A DNA stretch of 64,000 nucleotides from assembly GCA_029204045.2 (NCBI GenBank), contig CM055065.1, forward strand, positions 9,080,363 through 9,144,362, given 5' to 3'. The position numbers were made by a program, and so were the translations under genes. Below the pieces are notes generated by a model, which did no database searches, was not told the origin of the DNA, and saw only the letters and a list, made by a program, of their open reading frames with translations. Shown here one piece after another: positions 21,242 through 33,419 of the stretch (position 1 is its first letter; each line of letters begins with the position of its first letter). Source of the DNA: Tillandsia leiboldiana (Eukaryota > Streptophyta > Magnoliopsida > Poales > Bromeliaceae).

Positions 21242-23791
21242 TTATTTCAAGGAAAGCATTCCAATTGCTTTTCGCAAATGAATAAAACGTTTTTGATCCA
21301 AAGGTTTTGTTAGAATGTCAGCTAATTGATCCTCAGTTGAAATATATGAAAGTTGAAGAGTATTTGATTCAACTAGCTCTCTAAGAAAATGATATCTAAG
21401 TTCAATATGTTTTGTTCTAGAGTGCAACACAGGGTTTTTAGAAATGTTGATTGCACTTGTGTTGTCACAAAGAATTGTTACCGAAGATGCTGAAATCCGG
21501 AAGTCGCTCAATACGCTTTTCATCCAAATGAGTTGAGTTGAGCAACTTCCAGCTGAAATGTATTCCGCTTCGGCAGTCGAGAGTGCTATGCAATTCTGCT
21601 TTTTACTGTGCCATGCAACAAGGCAATGGCCAAGATAGAAGCATGCACCACTCGTGCTTTTCCGATCATCCACTGATCCTGCCCAATCGGCATCTGAGTA
21701 TCCAACAATATCCAAACTTGTTCCCATAGGATACCAAATTCCGAAATTAATTGATCCTTTGATATACCGGATGATCCTTTTCACCGCTTTCAGGTGAACC
21801 TCCTTTGGTGCAGATTGATATCTCGCGCAGATCCCAACACCAAAAGATATATCCGGGCGACTAGCCGTGAGGTAAAGTAGACTTCCAATCATACTTCGGT
21901 ACAGTTTCTCGTCTACATTCTCACTTTGTGATTCACTTCCAAGTCCCTTGTGGCTAGTTCCCATTGGAGTCGGAAAATCCTTCGAATTTTCAAGATCAAA
22001 CTTTTTAACCAACTCCATTGCATACTTGGATTGACTCAAGTGAATACCTTCATCATTTTGTTTAATTTGCAATCCAAGGAAATAAGTCAATTCGCCCATC
22101 ATGGACATCTCAAATTCGCTTTCCATGGTCTCCGCGAATTTAGAAGCATCATTATCTCTTGTTGCGCCAAATACAATGTCATCGACATAGATTTGTGCTA
22201 CAATGAAATTGCTTTGATAATGCTTCACAAAGAGAGTCCTATCAGCTCCCCCTCGAGTATAGCCCTTCTCCAAAAGGTGCTTTGTCAACCTTTCGTACCA
22301 TGCTCGCGGTGCTTGTTTCAGACCGTAAAGAGCCTTTTTCAAACGAAAAACATGGTTAGGTTGTTTATGGTCTACAAAACCTTTCGGTTGAGCCACATAA
22401 ACTTCCTCATTTAAAAACCCATTTAGAAATGCGCTCTTAACGTCCATTTGAAATAATTTGATTTTAAAATGACAAGCAATAGCAAACAGTATACGAAAGG
22501 ACTCGAGTCTAGCTACAGGGGCGAATGTTTCGTCAAAGTCTATACCTTCTACTTGAGAGTAGCCTTGAGCAACTAATCGTGCCTTGTTCCTGATGATAGT
22601 ACCATCCTCATTTTTCTTGTTCTTGAAGATCCATTTGGTACCTATCACATTATGTTGCTTTGGAGGCTTCGTTAATTCCCAGACTTTGTTTCGCTCAAAT
22701 TGATGGAGCTCTTCCTGCATTGCTTTAATCCAGTAGTCATCCTGAAGAGTTTCATCTATGTTCTTTGGTTCGATTAAAGATACGTAGCAAGCGAATCCAC
22801 AAACCAACTGCCTCCGAGTTCTAACTCCTTCTTGTGGATCTCCAATAATATTCGATTCCGGATGATCCTTGGAGATTCGTAGCGTTTGTTGAAACGGAGT
22901 ACTCGGAGATATATGAGATGATTCCTGCACATTAGATAAACTTGAAGAACCATTAGATGCATCATTAATATTGGAAGTATTATTATGAGAAGATGCAACA
23001 GCAGGAGTATCATCATCTAGAGAAATATCGAGGGTAGATTTTTCAGATGCAAAGTGAAAAGCTTCATCTACTTTAACATTTATAGATTCTACGATCGTCT
23101 TAGATTCCAAGTTAAATACTCGATATGCTCTACTATTAGTAGAATACCCCAAGAAAATTCCTTCGTCACTTCGTGAGTCAAACTTTCCAAGGTTTTCACG
23201 GTCACGTAAAATGTAACACCGATTCCCGAAGATGCGAAAATATTTGATGTTGGGTTTTCTACCACATCATAGTTCATATGGTGTATTTAACGTTCCCGGG
23301 CGCAAGAACACTCGATTAATGACATAGACAGCGGTGTTCACAGCTTCAGCCCAAAAATGTAGCGGTAAATTCCGGCTATGAAGCATCACACGCGCCATCT
23401 CTTGAACAACCCTGTTCTTGCGCTCGACAACACCATTCTGTTGAGGTGTATAGGGTGCAGAGAATTCATGCTTAATACCGTTTGAAGTACAAAAGTCAAT
23501 GAATTTTGAATTAATGAATTCTCCACCTCTATCACTTCTAACACGAATGATCTTTTCATTCTTTTCAATCATAATACGAAGGCAAATCTCGTGAAAAGAA
23601 TCAAAAGTATCAGCTTTCTCTTTTAAAAATGCTACCCAAGAATACCGAGAGAAATCATCAACCAATAAAAAAAAATACCATTTACCTCCCAAAGATGGTT
23701 GACGGGTCGGCCAAAAGAAAGAAAAAAAATAGTCTACATAAACTGCACAACATTTAATCGTAGAACGATTAAAGACAAGGAGGGATTTCAC
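21242..23791 (-). pseudogene. pol: Sirevirus pol remnant: integrase core, reverse transcriptase, RNase H
   Basis: The integrase core shows the catalytic set LLVDDFSRYSW, RSDRGGEF and NGVVERKN. After PYEL a single in-frame TGA (about 23265) stands where the family has tryptophan. The same frame then continues through FLGYSTNSRAYRVF to reverse transcriptase (FQMDVKSAFLNG, catalytic YVDDIVFG) and RNase H (STAEAEY), ending near ILTKPL and the stop at 21242. Upstream, the aspartic protease and the zinc-binding N-terminus of integrase are absent: gag ends at 23871 and the integrase frame opens 80 bp later with garbled sequence. A deletion is inferred. The gene is broken. Confidence 0.92.
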
Positions 23792-23870
23792 CTTTGCATA
23801 CCCAAACCTTTTGAGTTTTGGAGTATGTCGGCAATGGTTGAGAAATTTTCCTTGATGAAGACGTTTTGTC

Positions 23871-25790
23871 TTATTGATCTTTTTCTTTTGTCATCGTCTT
23901 GTTTGGAGTACTACCAACGTTCTTTTCTTTTGAAAAATCCTCCTTTGAATTCCGGGGAGTGAGCTTGTTGGTAGCAGTTGCAAGATGTGGTTGATTTGAT
24001 CTTTGAGCTCCAATCTTGCAATTTCTTTCAATGTGCCCTGCAAAATTACAACGAAAACATACCTTTGTGCATGACGATTCCGAAGAGGATGAAGTAGGCT
24101 TGTCGTCGTTGGTTGTCGTGAATTCCGGTGTCGGAGGAGGAGATACCGACTGAGGCACAAAGACTGTCCCAACCGAACTAAAATTGTCTCCAGTTCGATT
24201 GTATCCGAGGCCGAACTTGTTTGTTTGACCAAGACCAAGAAGTTTATCCAACTTACTCCTTCCAAAAGAAAATTGCTGTAAGTCATCCTTAAGTTGGAGA
24301 ATGGTCTCTGTCATTTCCAATCTTTCCCGTCGGGCCTCGCCGTAGAGCTTCAAGAAGTAATTTGCTTTGTTTACCATATCTATATAATTCTTCTCGAGTT
24401 GCTCATTGGACTCTTGAAGGGAAACATTTTCTTTTATCAGATTATCCCTTTCCACTTCAAGATCGGTCGAGAGAGAAGTTACCCTTTTTACTTCTTCTTC
24501 GAGATCCTGCAATCTCCCTCTCAACCCCTTGTTTTGCTTAGCCGGTTTCTTTGAATCCCGTAAAGGTCTGTGATAGGCTAAAGCAAAATCTTCACCTTCC
24601 GAATCATCCGATTCATTGTCCGTTGCATTCTTTTCAACAGTGGAGTTGGACAACGACTCGGATGTACTTGCCATAAAGCACATGAAGGGTGAAGATATGG
24701 ACGCGTGGAATGCCGTGGAGCTCTTTTCTTCATCACTTGAAGATGACTCATTTGACGTTGAGTTGTCATCCCAAGTGACGACTTGCATCGCCTTCTTCTT
24801 TGTCGGATACTTGTTGGGACACTCCGTTGCAATGTGGCCGTAGCCTCGACATTTGAAGCATTGTAGTTGTCCCTCTGAACTTTTCTTATCCTTTGAGAAG
24901 TTCTCTTGCTTACTTGACTTGTAACTTGAAGTACCCTTGCCTTTGATCGACTTTCCGAAGGATGGAGATTTGCTTGAATTACCCCTTCGAAAGTTGCGGC
25001 GAAACTTCCTTGTCAAGAGAGCGAGCTGCTTCTCAAATTCCTCCATTGAAAGGTTCTCGTCATCGTCTGAGGAGGATGTATCCGCGTCTTCTTCCTTAGT
25101 TGTTTTCAACGCATAACCTGAAGACTTAGAAGAGGATGCTTTTCCAGAAGAATTGTTAGTAGTAAATGTCATTTCATAAGTTTGTAATGCACCAACTAAT
25201 TCTTCTACACGTATTTCGTCCGGGTGTTTAATAGTTTCAATGGCAGTAACTTTTGGGCGAAATCGTTCAGGAAGAGTTCTTAAGATCTTTCTTACAATCT
25301 TAAATTCTGGAATCTTCTCTCCCAGGTTAGCACATGAGTTTACGATATCTTGCAATCGTGTATAGTAGTCCGTGAAAGATTCATTTTCTGCCATTAAGAT
25401 AGAGTCAAACTTGCTCGTAAGCATTTGCAGTTTCTGAATCTTCACGAGGTTAGTTCCCTCATGTGTAACCTGAAGAACATCCCAGATTTCTTTCGCAGTC
25501 TCACATGCTGAGACGCGAGAGAACTCAGTTTGAGATAAGGCATTAAAGATAGCATTAATTCCCTTGCCATTGTAAGAAGATGAATCTAACTCTTCCTTGG
25601 TCCATTTCGACCTAGGTTTTAAGGTGTGAACATCACCAATAAATTCAGTTGGATTAGACCATCCTAATTCAATTGATTGCCACACCCGTTCGTCGATGGA
25701 AATTAAAAAGGCTTTCATCCACACTTTCCAGTACGCATAATTTGTTCCATCGAAGAACGGGGGTCGGTTGATGTTTCCACCTTCAACCAT
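23871..25790 (-). CDS. gag: Sirevirus Gag polyprotein (639 aa)
   Basis: The capsid-type N-terminal part begins MVEGGNINRPPFFDGTNYAYW, the UBN2/DUF4219 signature of copia Gag. A CCHC knuckle CFKCRGYGHIATEC lies near residue 310. A long charged coiled coil (about 420-500) follows, then a second knuckle CFRCNFAGHIERNC near residue 577. Gag packages the RNA and builds the virus-like particle. The start lies 34 bp inside the 5' LTR, just after the primer-binding site. The frame is open, but its downstream partner (protease) is gone. Codon use is AT-rich like the rest of the element. Confidence 0.9.
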   Translation of the reverse strand: MVEGGNINRPPFFDGTNYAYWKVWMKAFLISIDERVWQSIELGWSNPTEFIGDVHTLKPRSKWTKEELDSSSYNGKGINAIFNALSQTEFSRVSACETAKEIWDVLQVTHEGTNLVKIQKLQMLTSKFDSILMAENESFTDYYTRLQDIVNSCANLGEKIPEFKIVRKILRTLPERFRPKVTAIETIKHPDEIRVEELVGALQTYEMTFTTNNSSGKASSSKSSGYALKTTKEEDADTSSSDDDENLSMEEFEKQLALLTRKFRRNFRRGNSSKSPSFGKSIKGKGTSSYKSSKQENFSKDKKSSEGQLQCFKCRGYGHIATECPNKYPTKKKAMQVVTWDDNSTSNESSSSDEEKSSTAFHASISSPFMCFMASTSESLSNSTVEKNATDNESDDSEGEDFALAYHRPLRDSKKPAKQNKGLRGRLQDLEEEVKRVTSLSTDLEVERDNLIKENVSLQESNEQLEKNYIDMVNKANYFLKLYGEARRERLEMTETILQLKDDLQQFSFGRSKLDKLLGLGQTNKFGLGYNRTGDNFSSVGTVFVPQSVSPPPTPEFTTTNDDKPTSSSSESSCTKVCFRCNFAGHIERNCKIGAQRSNQPHLATATNKLTPRNSKEDFSKEKNVGSTPNKTMTKEKDQ

Positions 25791-25807
25791 TGTTTACAAC
25801 CCTATTC

Positions 25808-25823
25808 CCGCTCTGATACTACT
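25808..25823 (-). promoter_or_regulatory. Primer-binding site of the Sirevirus
   Basis: On the minus strand AGTAGTATCAGAGCGGG follows the LTR end CCCAACA. It resembles the initiator-Met PBS with TGG changed to TAG. Confidence 0.75.
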
Positions 25824-27112
25824 TGTTGGGTTATATGTAATAAGGATCTAAATAGGGGAAAAAAACACCTAGAGGGGGGTGAATAGGTGTAAACGTATAA
25901 ACACTCAAAAATCGTTGCGATAAAAACCCAATGCGGAAATAAAAAATAACTCGCAAGATTTTTACGTGGAAAACTCCATCACCGGAGTAAAAAACCACGG
26001 GACCGATAACACGACAGAAATCCACTAGAATTAAAACACGTACAAGGTGATTTACCGTACACACTTACGACTCAACCTTTTCCATACGCTCCTAGAGGAT
26101 CTTCTCCGCTCGCTCCGCGACGCTTCTCGAATCCACGATCTGTGCCCAACGCCGAATCCATGGCGTCCAACGTCGAATCCACGACGTCCGACCGAATCCA
26201 CGGTCTTCACCCAATAGCACCCTTCGAATCCACGAATGTGCCTCGCTCCGAATCCACGAGAGCGGTTGAACCTTGAATCCACAAGGACACGCGAATCCAC
26301 GCACCGATTTTTGGGGTAAATCGTTGTTTTTAGGGTGGTGATGATCCGCCGAATACTTAGATCAAAGATAGATCGGAAATACCATCTAAGTATTCATTAG
26401 TTTGATTCAACTCAAGATGTGAGTATGAATACCTAGAATCAAACTAATCAATATAGATGAAGAAACATAGAGTATTCTCTAATGATTTCCTTTCTTCTCT
26501 ATATGTGGATCTAGGGCCGTATGAAATGATATATGAAAATGACGGCTATATGGATTCTTGATCCACCCTAGAAAAAGAGTCATAGGGTCTATTTATAGGT
26601 TAGAAACCCTAGGAAGGAGATAAGAATCAAAAACCTAACATTTCTGGAATTTTGACGGACGGCGATCCGGATCGGATTTGGGCGATCCGGATTGCAGTTG
26701 CAATAAAGACGGTTTCCAGAAAACAAACGTTCGGGATCCGGATCGGAATGCCTGATCCGGATCGTTCATACATTTCAGAGAACTCAACGTTCGGGATCCG
26801 GATCGTGAGATGCTGCGATCCGGATTGAAGTAATGTATGAAACAACAACCTTCGGGATCCGGATCGCTGGCTCTGATCCGGATCCTGAACATGTCCGAAC
26901 ACCAGTTTTTGATTTTTATGCAGTTAAAAATTCTTCCAAGTGTTTCTACACTACAAGAAGTATTCGGATCACACAAAAATATTTAGTTAAACATACCTGA
27001 TCCTTTTGAATTCTTCTTTCTTGAGATTGAGTTGAATGATCCAACTTTCTTTACCTTCAATCTTCAAGACTTGAAACTTTCACGAAACTACACCAACTCA
27101 AATTCCGTAACA
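25824..27112 (-). repeat. Sirevirus 5' LTR (complete, 1289 bp)
   Basis: TGTTACGG...CCCAACA read on the minus strand. It includes paired GATCCGGATC palindromes in the U3 side (26660-26890) and a run of about eight GAATCCACG motifs (26126-26310) toward R/U5. Confidence 0.9.
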
Positions 27113-27553
27113 CAGCTCTCGTGGATTCGGAGTGAGGTACGTTCGTGGATTCGAAGCGTGCTATTGGGTGAAGACCGTGGATTCGGTCGGACGTCGTGGA
27201 CTCGACGTTGGACGCCGTGGATTCGGCGTTGGACGCACATCGTGGATTCGAGAAGCGTCTGGAGCGAGCGGAGAAGATCAACTAGGAGCGTATGGAAAAG
27301 GTTGAGTCGTCTGTGAGTACGGTATATCACCTTGTACGTGTTTAATTCTAGTGGATTTCACCGTGTTATCGGTCCCGTGGTTTTTTACTCCGGTTTGGAG
27401 TTTTCCACGTAAAAATCTCTGCGTGTTATTTATTTTTTCGCATTGGGTTTTTATATCGCAAAGATTTTTGAGTGTTTATGGTTTACACCTATTCACCCCC
27501 CCTCAAGGTGTTTTTTTCCCCTATTTAGATCCTATTATTCATATAACCCAACA
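27113..27553 (+). repeat. Inverted fragment of a second Sirevirus LTR
   Basis: Matches the reverse complement of about 25824-26250, including the CGTGGATTCG repeats, and ends ...CCCAACA. It abuts the outer end of the 5' LTR of the minus-strand element, so one copy probably inserted into an older copy in opposite orientation. Confidence 0.85.
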
Positions 27554-28428
27554 GCCTGCATGTGCCACTATTCGATAGCGAGTTAGTCCGTATGGACACC
27601 CTACGTAATTTCTGCCCGTCAGTGGGAGGTGGTTGTAGGTGGGCGCAGGTTTGACTGGACCAGATGTAGCAGTCAGCTCGATTGGGTCGATCGTGCACTT
27701 CATGTGCTAGTGGTTGCATACCATTCTTTGGTTCTCCCCTTTTGAGCATCTAGATAGAGGCATGGTAGCTGTCGAGTACCTCCAGCTTTCTTGTTCAGTT
27801 TTTACTGCTTTGTTATCTTATGCCTCTAGTGGACTTAGTGGGCAGATCGTCGGGCGTGGCGGTGGTACCCACTGAGAACTCCCTTTTGGTGTAGTTCTCA
27901 CACCCATTGGGGGTTTTCCCTCTCTTTTTTCTTCTCTCTCCTTTGTTTTGTAGAGTCTTAGCGGATGTTGCTGATTCTGCGGTTGTTGTGCGAGGCGAGG
28001 GAGTCGCGAGCTAGGTCCCTACCCGTCTGTGGAGAGTAGCGGTACCCCTACATTGGAAATCCTGAGTACAGTCAGTAGTTTATTTATTTTTCCGCTCTTG
28101 AGAGATCATTGTATTGTGAGGATCTGACTTGTACTGAGAGACTGTACACTGATGTATTATTTCAGGTTACCTCCCTGTTGGTTTCTGGTTTATTGTATTT
28201 GAGGATATTGTATGATTATCATTCATGGGAGATGGATATTGTATTATTTAATTCCAGTTGTACAGATGGTTGGTTTTAGTTTTACAGCACTTTTATTATA
28301 TAGCTCTGATATCTGTTTAGCTGTAGTCCATTTTCTTGCAGGTAGGACGCTTCGACTATGCGGGGTTTGGTATAGGCGGCGGATCTGTTGGCGAGTCCGG
28401 GTCGCAGTTTCGACCCCGGGATATGACA
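27554..28428 (+). repeat. Gypsy LTR, 3' 875 bp
   Basis: Matches the reverse complement of 38178-39060 from the intron-2 solo LTR (GCCTGCATGTGCCACTATTC onward). It ends GGGATATGACA and is followed by a primer-binding site, so this is a 5' LTR in sense orientation. Its 5' part is lost at the Sirevirus LTR junction. Confidence 0.88.
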
Positions 28429-28436
28429 CATTAGGG

Positions 28437-28449
28437 TGGTATCAGAGCC
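28437..28449 (+). promoter_or_regulatory. Primer-binding site of the gypsy element
   Basis: TGGTATCAGAGCC, complementary to initiator tRNA-Met, 8 bases after the LTR. It fixes the orientation of this LTR family, including the two solo LTRs. Only about 270 bp of internal region follows before the Harbinger element. Confidence 0.88.
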
Positions 28450-29778
28450 TAGAATGTAGGTCATGGTGGACTTAGAAATCCTAGGCTTATTGTTTGATCC
28501 TTGGATGACTTCGTGAGAGTTGAATCTGTAAAATTCAAAAAATAAGGAAAAGTTCTAAATTAATAGATTTTTTATAAAAAAAAATTATACAATAAAAATT
28601 AATGATTTTGCTAGTTCAGGATTAGGAATACTTTCGAAAATATTTTCGAATTGCAGAATCATTAATCTTTACGTACAAAATAAAAATTAATGATTTTGCT
28701 TGTGAAAAAGTACGATCACATAGGCTCCGTTTGGTAACAGGAATTGGAAATTCTTGTTATACCGGGGATAGGTATAGATTCTGGTATTAGCTGGAATTGG
28801 TGTAAATTTGCGTTTGGTTCGTTTTATGAGTTATACCGGAATTAAAGTAAATTGTGTTTGGTAAATTATATAGGAATAAGGAGAATAGGAAGAATTGGTA
28901 AAAATTGTGTTTGGTTGAGTATAGAGGAATAAGAAGAATTGATAAGTGATAAATATGTATATTGACTATTTTGCCCTTTATGATATAATTTATAAATAAA
29001 ATAATTTATTATATTAATCAACCTAATAATAAATTTAAAATATTATTTAAAATAGTAAAAAAAATTAAAAAATAAATAATAAATAATTAAAAGTACTTAA
29101 AAATGATAAAAAATTATATATTAAAATATTTAAAATTTTTGATTGTTTATCAATTTAAAAGCATTAATTAAGCAAATTTTTGATTGCTTATCAATTTAAG
29201 ACTAGGTTTTATCTAATTGTGATTTTGGAGCCTGATACCATTGCCTGAGTTGTGTATTAATTTACTAAAATACTGCTTAACATGTGGTTTAAATGCAAGG
29301 TGAAACTAAATTATCAAAAGTAAAAATTGCAGAATTCATCAAAATTAAAGCAATTTCTGCATCAAAACTCATCACAACATAAGTACAAATATGCTTTTCA
29401 ACATAGATAGATAAAACTGTAAAACAATATTCCCCGAATCCAAATTCATAAATAGCAGTAGTAATAATACAGCAAGCCAAATTAACCAAAGAGTCAACAA
29501 AAATTGAAATCAAAATCCCCAAAAATAATAACTCATTTACATACAATCCCATTGTAATCATATTTCAGTTCAATACACATCAGAAAAGTCCATTACATAC
29601 AATCCCATTGTAATGATAATTCAGTTCAATACACATAAGAAAAAGTCCAATACATACAATCCCATTGTAATCATAATTCAGTTCAATACACATATAAGAA
29701 GAATCCTTTACATAAGTAATCATAATTCAGTTCAATCACATATATTACACATTTCTTACATTGCAATCAAATATATAA

Positions 29779-31181
29779 CTAACTGCGATTATTCCATAAC
29801 TCGTCTTTTATAATTGTGCGCAACGCCTCGCCTCTGTTTGACTCAGTAGTACCAACACTATGAACCGTTTCCTCGACATCTAATTCTACATTTGGTTCTT
29901 CCTCTATCACATCGTTAAATATGGCATCCGCACCGGAGTGTCGTCGAATAAAATTATGTATAACACAACATGCCATCGCAATCTGGCATTGGACTTTATA
30001 TGGAAAGGGTGTTGCAACAGTCAAGATCTTGAACCGTTTTTTTAAAATACCGAATGTTTTCTCCACCACATTTCTCAACTGTGCATGTCGATGATTATAT
30101 AGCTCGCGCGGACTACTATGAGTGCGAACCCCTGTGCTTCCCTGAAATTGGCTAATATGGTAACGCTCCCCCCGATATGGTGCAAGAAATCTGTGAGTAT
30201 TTGCATAGCCAGAATCTACCAAATAATATTTGCCTATAAATTTTACACAACATTTACAATGTTAAAATCTATATTCCCCATCAATAAAGAAATGCAAAAT
30301 AAAAAATTCTGTGTACAATATACCTTCAGGCACAGTGAATCCTCCAGTTTCGCATGCCCAACGGAGTACTCTCATGTCAGCTGCAGATCCCTCCCAACCA
30401 GTGCAGACAAATAGAAAGTTGTGATCAAAGGATACTGCAGCCATCATGTTTTGCGAAGTAAATCCTTTGCGATTCCGGAATCTCGGTTGCTTGCTCTTGC
30501 TGACAACCACCGGAAGATGTGTCCCATCTATTGCACCAATTGCATTCTGGCAATAAACATGAAACAACATGCAGGCAATTATTATAATGAACACTGGTGA
30601 CATATAAATAAGTGAAGTAAAAAATATTAAAGCATACATACCTTGAATGGGTGAAAATTGACATTATCTCTAATCCGGGCATGCACCGACACATTATTCG
30701 CCGGAATTGTTATGTAATCGTCTTTCAACATCACAATCGCCCGAAGCACATTGTTGAAATGTCGACTGATAGTTTCACCCGAATGTTGAAATGTTTCAGC
30801 GATTACCCTATTAGCCACCCCATGTCCAACACAAAACATAAAAATTCCCAACTGTTCCTCAATTGTCATATGGCGTGTGTTTTGTAACAATCCCTTTTGG
30901 ACTAGCTCATCGCGAAGTGCGATGAAAGTCGTTGTTCGCATTCGAAACTGGTCGTACCCACGATCTGGATGGCCATTCAATATATCACATATCACCTGGT
31001 GCCCTGTGAATGGCCGGGTTCGACACGGTTGCTTGTCGACAGTATGGGTAGATGTAAAGTAACCTTCCTCAACCAACATCGCTAATACCTCATCCCAATA
31101 GTCGTCATCATCATCTAAAAGCTCCCTTATTATGGTATTGATTTTGGAGGAAAACACATGACCATGATTCGTATCACCCAT
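29779..31181 (-). CDS. PIF/Harbinger DDE transposase (HARBI1-like), 3 exons, 405 aa
   Basis: Exons 30642-31181, 30324-30546 and 29779-30233 are joined at GT-AG introns and keep frame (1218 nt). The N-terminal part has a helix-turn-helix region around EQLGIFMFCVGHG. Catalytic motifs are AIDGTHLPV (Asp about 187), GSAADMRVL (Asp about 237), YLVDSGY (about 261) and VVEKTFG (Glu about 312), as in DDE_Tnp_4 proteins. It cuts and pastes the element in the nucleus, together with the Myb-like partner encoded upstream. No stop or frameshift was found, so it may be active. Start chosen: first Met of the open frame, MGDTNHG. Confidence 0.9.
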
Positions 31182-31368
31182 TAATGCTGTAAGTACAATA
31201 TATATTCAACATTGACAAGCGCAACATATGACGTTGTAATATAACAATAATTCAAGCATGCTTGTTAATATAGTCGATGATTAAAGAGAACATCTAACAG
31301 CATTCAAACATAATTGAAATGTCTTATCAGCATATTACATGATGATTCAAAAGTAAATGTAACAGCAT

Positions 31369-32660
31369 TCAAACAAAGTCATACACATTAAAAACAAAAC
31401 TAATGTCCAGGAAAAATGGCCTATATACAGACGATTGCATTGACACTTGACGCTCAACCCACGCTATTGCCATCTCGTCGTTCATTGTCATAAACAGTTC
31501 ACGATTATTAAGATCTTTGAGTGCATCCCCGACATACAGTGCTTTTTCTGTAGTCATGCCTGGCATCGCATAGACTCGGCTCATGCAAATGGAAATTGTT
31601 GGAATACTACTTTTGCAGTCCTTTTCATATTGATACATTTCACGTGCCAGTTCAAGTTTTTGCTTGCCTAGATCAACAAGTTCAGATAATACACTAATAC
31701 TAGCTTCTGGTTTGCGGCGGCGTCCCCCAGAGGACGCGGTAGGTTTGGGTTGAGGGTTTGTAGGTGGTGGAGAGCGTGGTCGTTTGCTTCCTAAGCTATG
31801 CCCGCTCCCGCTTGCAGTACCTCCGACATTGGGGATGTCAGGAGTTGAAGATGGATAGTCGTAGGTTTGTGTCGCCCCTGTATTTGCATATTGAGGGGCT
31901 GCAGAAGCACCTGCTTCAAATTGATTTTGTGAGATATTAAAACCCGACATTCTTATTCCAAGATTTGTATCATCCTCACCAGGGGACGATGAGGATGAAC
32001 TCTCAACAGTGTGGGTTGCAGGCATAGTGGATGCATATCCATATCGGCCAGTGGCCGTGGTTTTTTCTGTCAAGAATTCTAGATCCTTATATAGCGGAAA
32101 TGGCCTATCTCGACATCTTGCATATGATGGATTTCCCTGTTGAATAGGAATAAGATATGTATAATGTCAATTAATCATATATTACGCGAAACAATTGTGT
32201 CGAACAAATTTTTAGATTTTGAAGATAGGGTCAATACCGCTATCACATCATCCCAGTCGGCTGGATCACCAGGTGTCGGGATATTGTGGATACAATCCCA
32301 ACCCCATCCACTCTTGTTGGCTAAATAGTTATACAGAGTGAATGTCCGTTTTAAAACTTTTAGCCGATTTTTTAATTGGTCCTTCTTGAGTTGTAAATTG
32401 GTCCTAGCATTGAATGCCGCATTGATTCGAACCCACGCTACTGTAGTGAACGACCCATTCACATAATTCCCGAGTGTATGCTCTTCAATGAGCAAAGACA
32501 TGAATATTGTGTCCATATTATCACTCCAATTATGTGTTCGGGTCTGAGGTTGGGCACGCTGCCCACAAGGACCCTCCTCAGATGCTACGAAATTAGAAAG
32601 TGGGTCGAAAGCCACACTTTTTCTTGCTTGATGCTTACCGTGTTTCTTGAATGGACGCAT
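31369..32660 (-). CDS. Myb/SANT-like DNA-binding protein of the Harbinger element, 2 exons, 396 aa
   Basis: Exon 1 (32238-32660) holds a Myb/SANT-like domain, residues about 43-125. It starts at WSDNMDTIFMSLLIEE, includes QLKNRLKVLKRTF, and ends at GWGWD. The intron has GT/AG borders. Exon 2 (31369-32136) begins GNPSYARCRDRPFPLYKDLE, then a Ser/Pro-rich linker with a basic stretch KRPRSPPP (nuclear-localisation-like), then a helical C-terminus. In this superfamily such proteins bind the element ends and help import the transposase. The ATG directly follows an AG splice acceptor, so a 5'-UTR intron is likely. The last dozen residues could be replaced by a further exon. Confidence 0.85.
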
Positions 32661-32689
32661 CTGGAATAAGAGTTATATAATTTATTTGA

Positions 32690-33410
32690 AGCCACATTGA
32701 TACTAATAAATAAAGTAGAAATAGAGGGAAATTGTAATTAAGTATTGGACTCACTTGATTGCCACATAGTATGGGGTAGCATTGGCTTTATAAGCCAGTG
32801 GCCGTCCATCTGATACTTGTGGCAATCGTCATCATCGTCCTTTAATGTGTGCTGGTTGTCACCATGTTGCAATTAAGTGTTGTTCGTGTGTATAATGCCT
32901 ATCACCCGTTTTTAAATAATTTTTATAAAATATTTTTTGACTCAATTGATTGCCAATTGGTATGGGGGTGCAGTAATTACATGCCATTCCATCAGATACC
33001 TATGGCAATCATCATCATCGTCCATATCTGAAGCTACAGGGGATAGACTGCATACTCACACTTGTCAAAAAAATGGCAACAGGGAATAGGCCTCATACAC
33101 ACAAACATCACATATGCTGCCAACTAGCTGACAACCAACGCCCAACCATAGTTCATGCCAATGAAATGCAACAACATTGGAACACAGTGCTAATAGGCAA
33201 ATCTACCAAATTGGCAATAACATGAGAACCAGCACATATTATGGCAATGACATGCACACATTATGCCATCAACATTATAAGAAGCACTGAATAAGGCACT
33301 GAGTAAGGCACTGATAGGGGGCACTGAATAAGGCACTGATAAAGCAATATTGAATCGAAGCACTGAATAAGGCACTGATAGGGGGGCATACCTTTGTGAA
33401 AAAGAATCAC
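32690..33410. other. Non-coding part of the Harbinger element with short duplications
   Basis: A segment of about 100 bp (GATTGCCA..., ending CAATC(G/A)TCATCATCGTCC) occurs at about 32755 and 32943. A short GCACTGAATAAGGCACTGAT motif is repeated at 33285-33385. Confidence 0.6.
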
Positions 33411-33419
33411 AACCTGTTA

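Larger units (their letters stand above)
17738..27112 (-). mobile_element. Sirevirus-type Ty1/copia retrotransposon, decayed, left LTR cut by the gap
   Basis: On the minus strand the order is: 5' LTR (25824-27112), primer-binding site, gag (25790-23871), pol remnant (23791-21242), a 2.9 kb 3' region, polypurine tract, and 3' LTR (18294 downward into the gap). The pol order INT-RT-RNaseH defines copia. The large gag with coiled coil and two zinc knuckles, the long 3' non-pol region and the clusters of a short palindrome are Sirevirus traits. The protease and integrase N-terminus are missing and pol has a stop, so it cannot move by itself. The visible 3' LTR part is almost identical to the 5' LTR. 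Confidence 0.88.
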
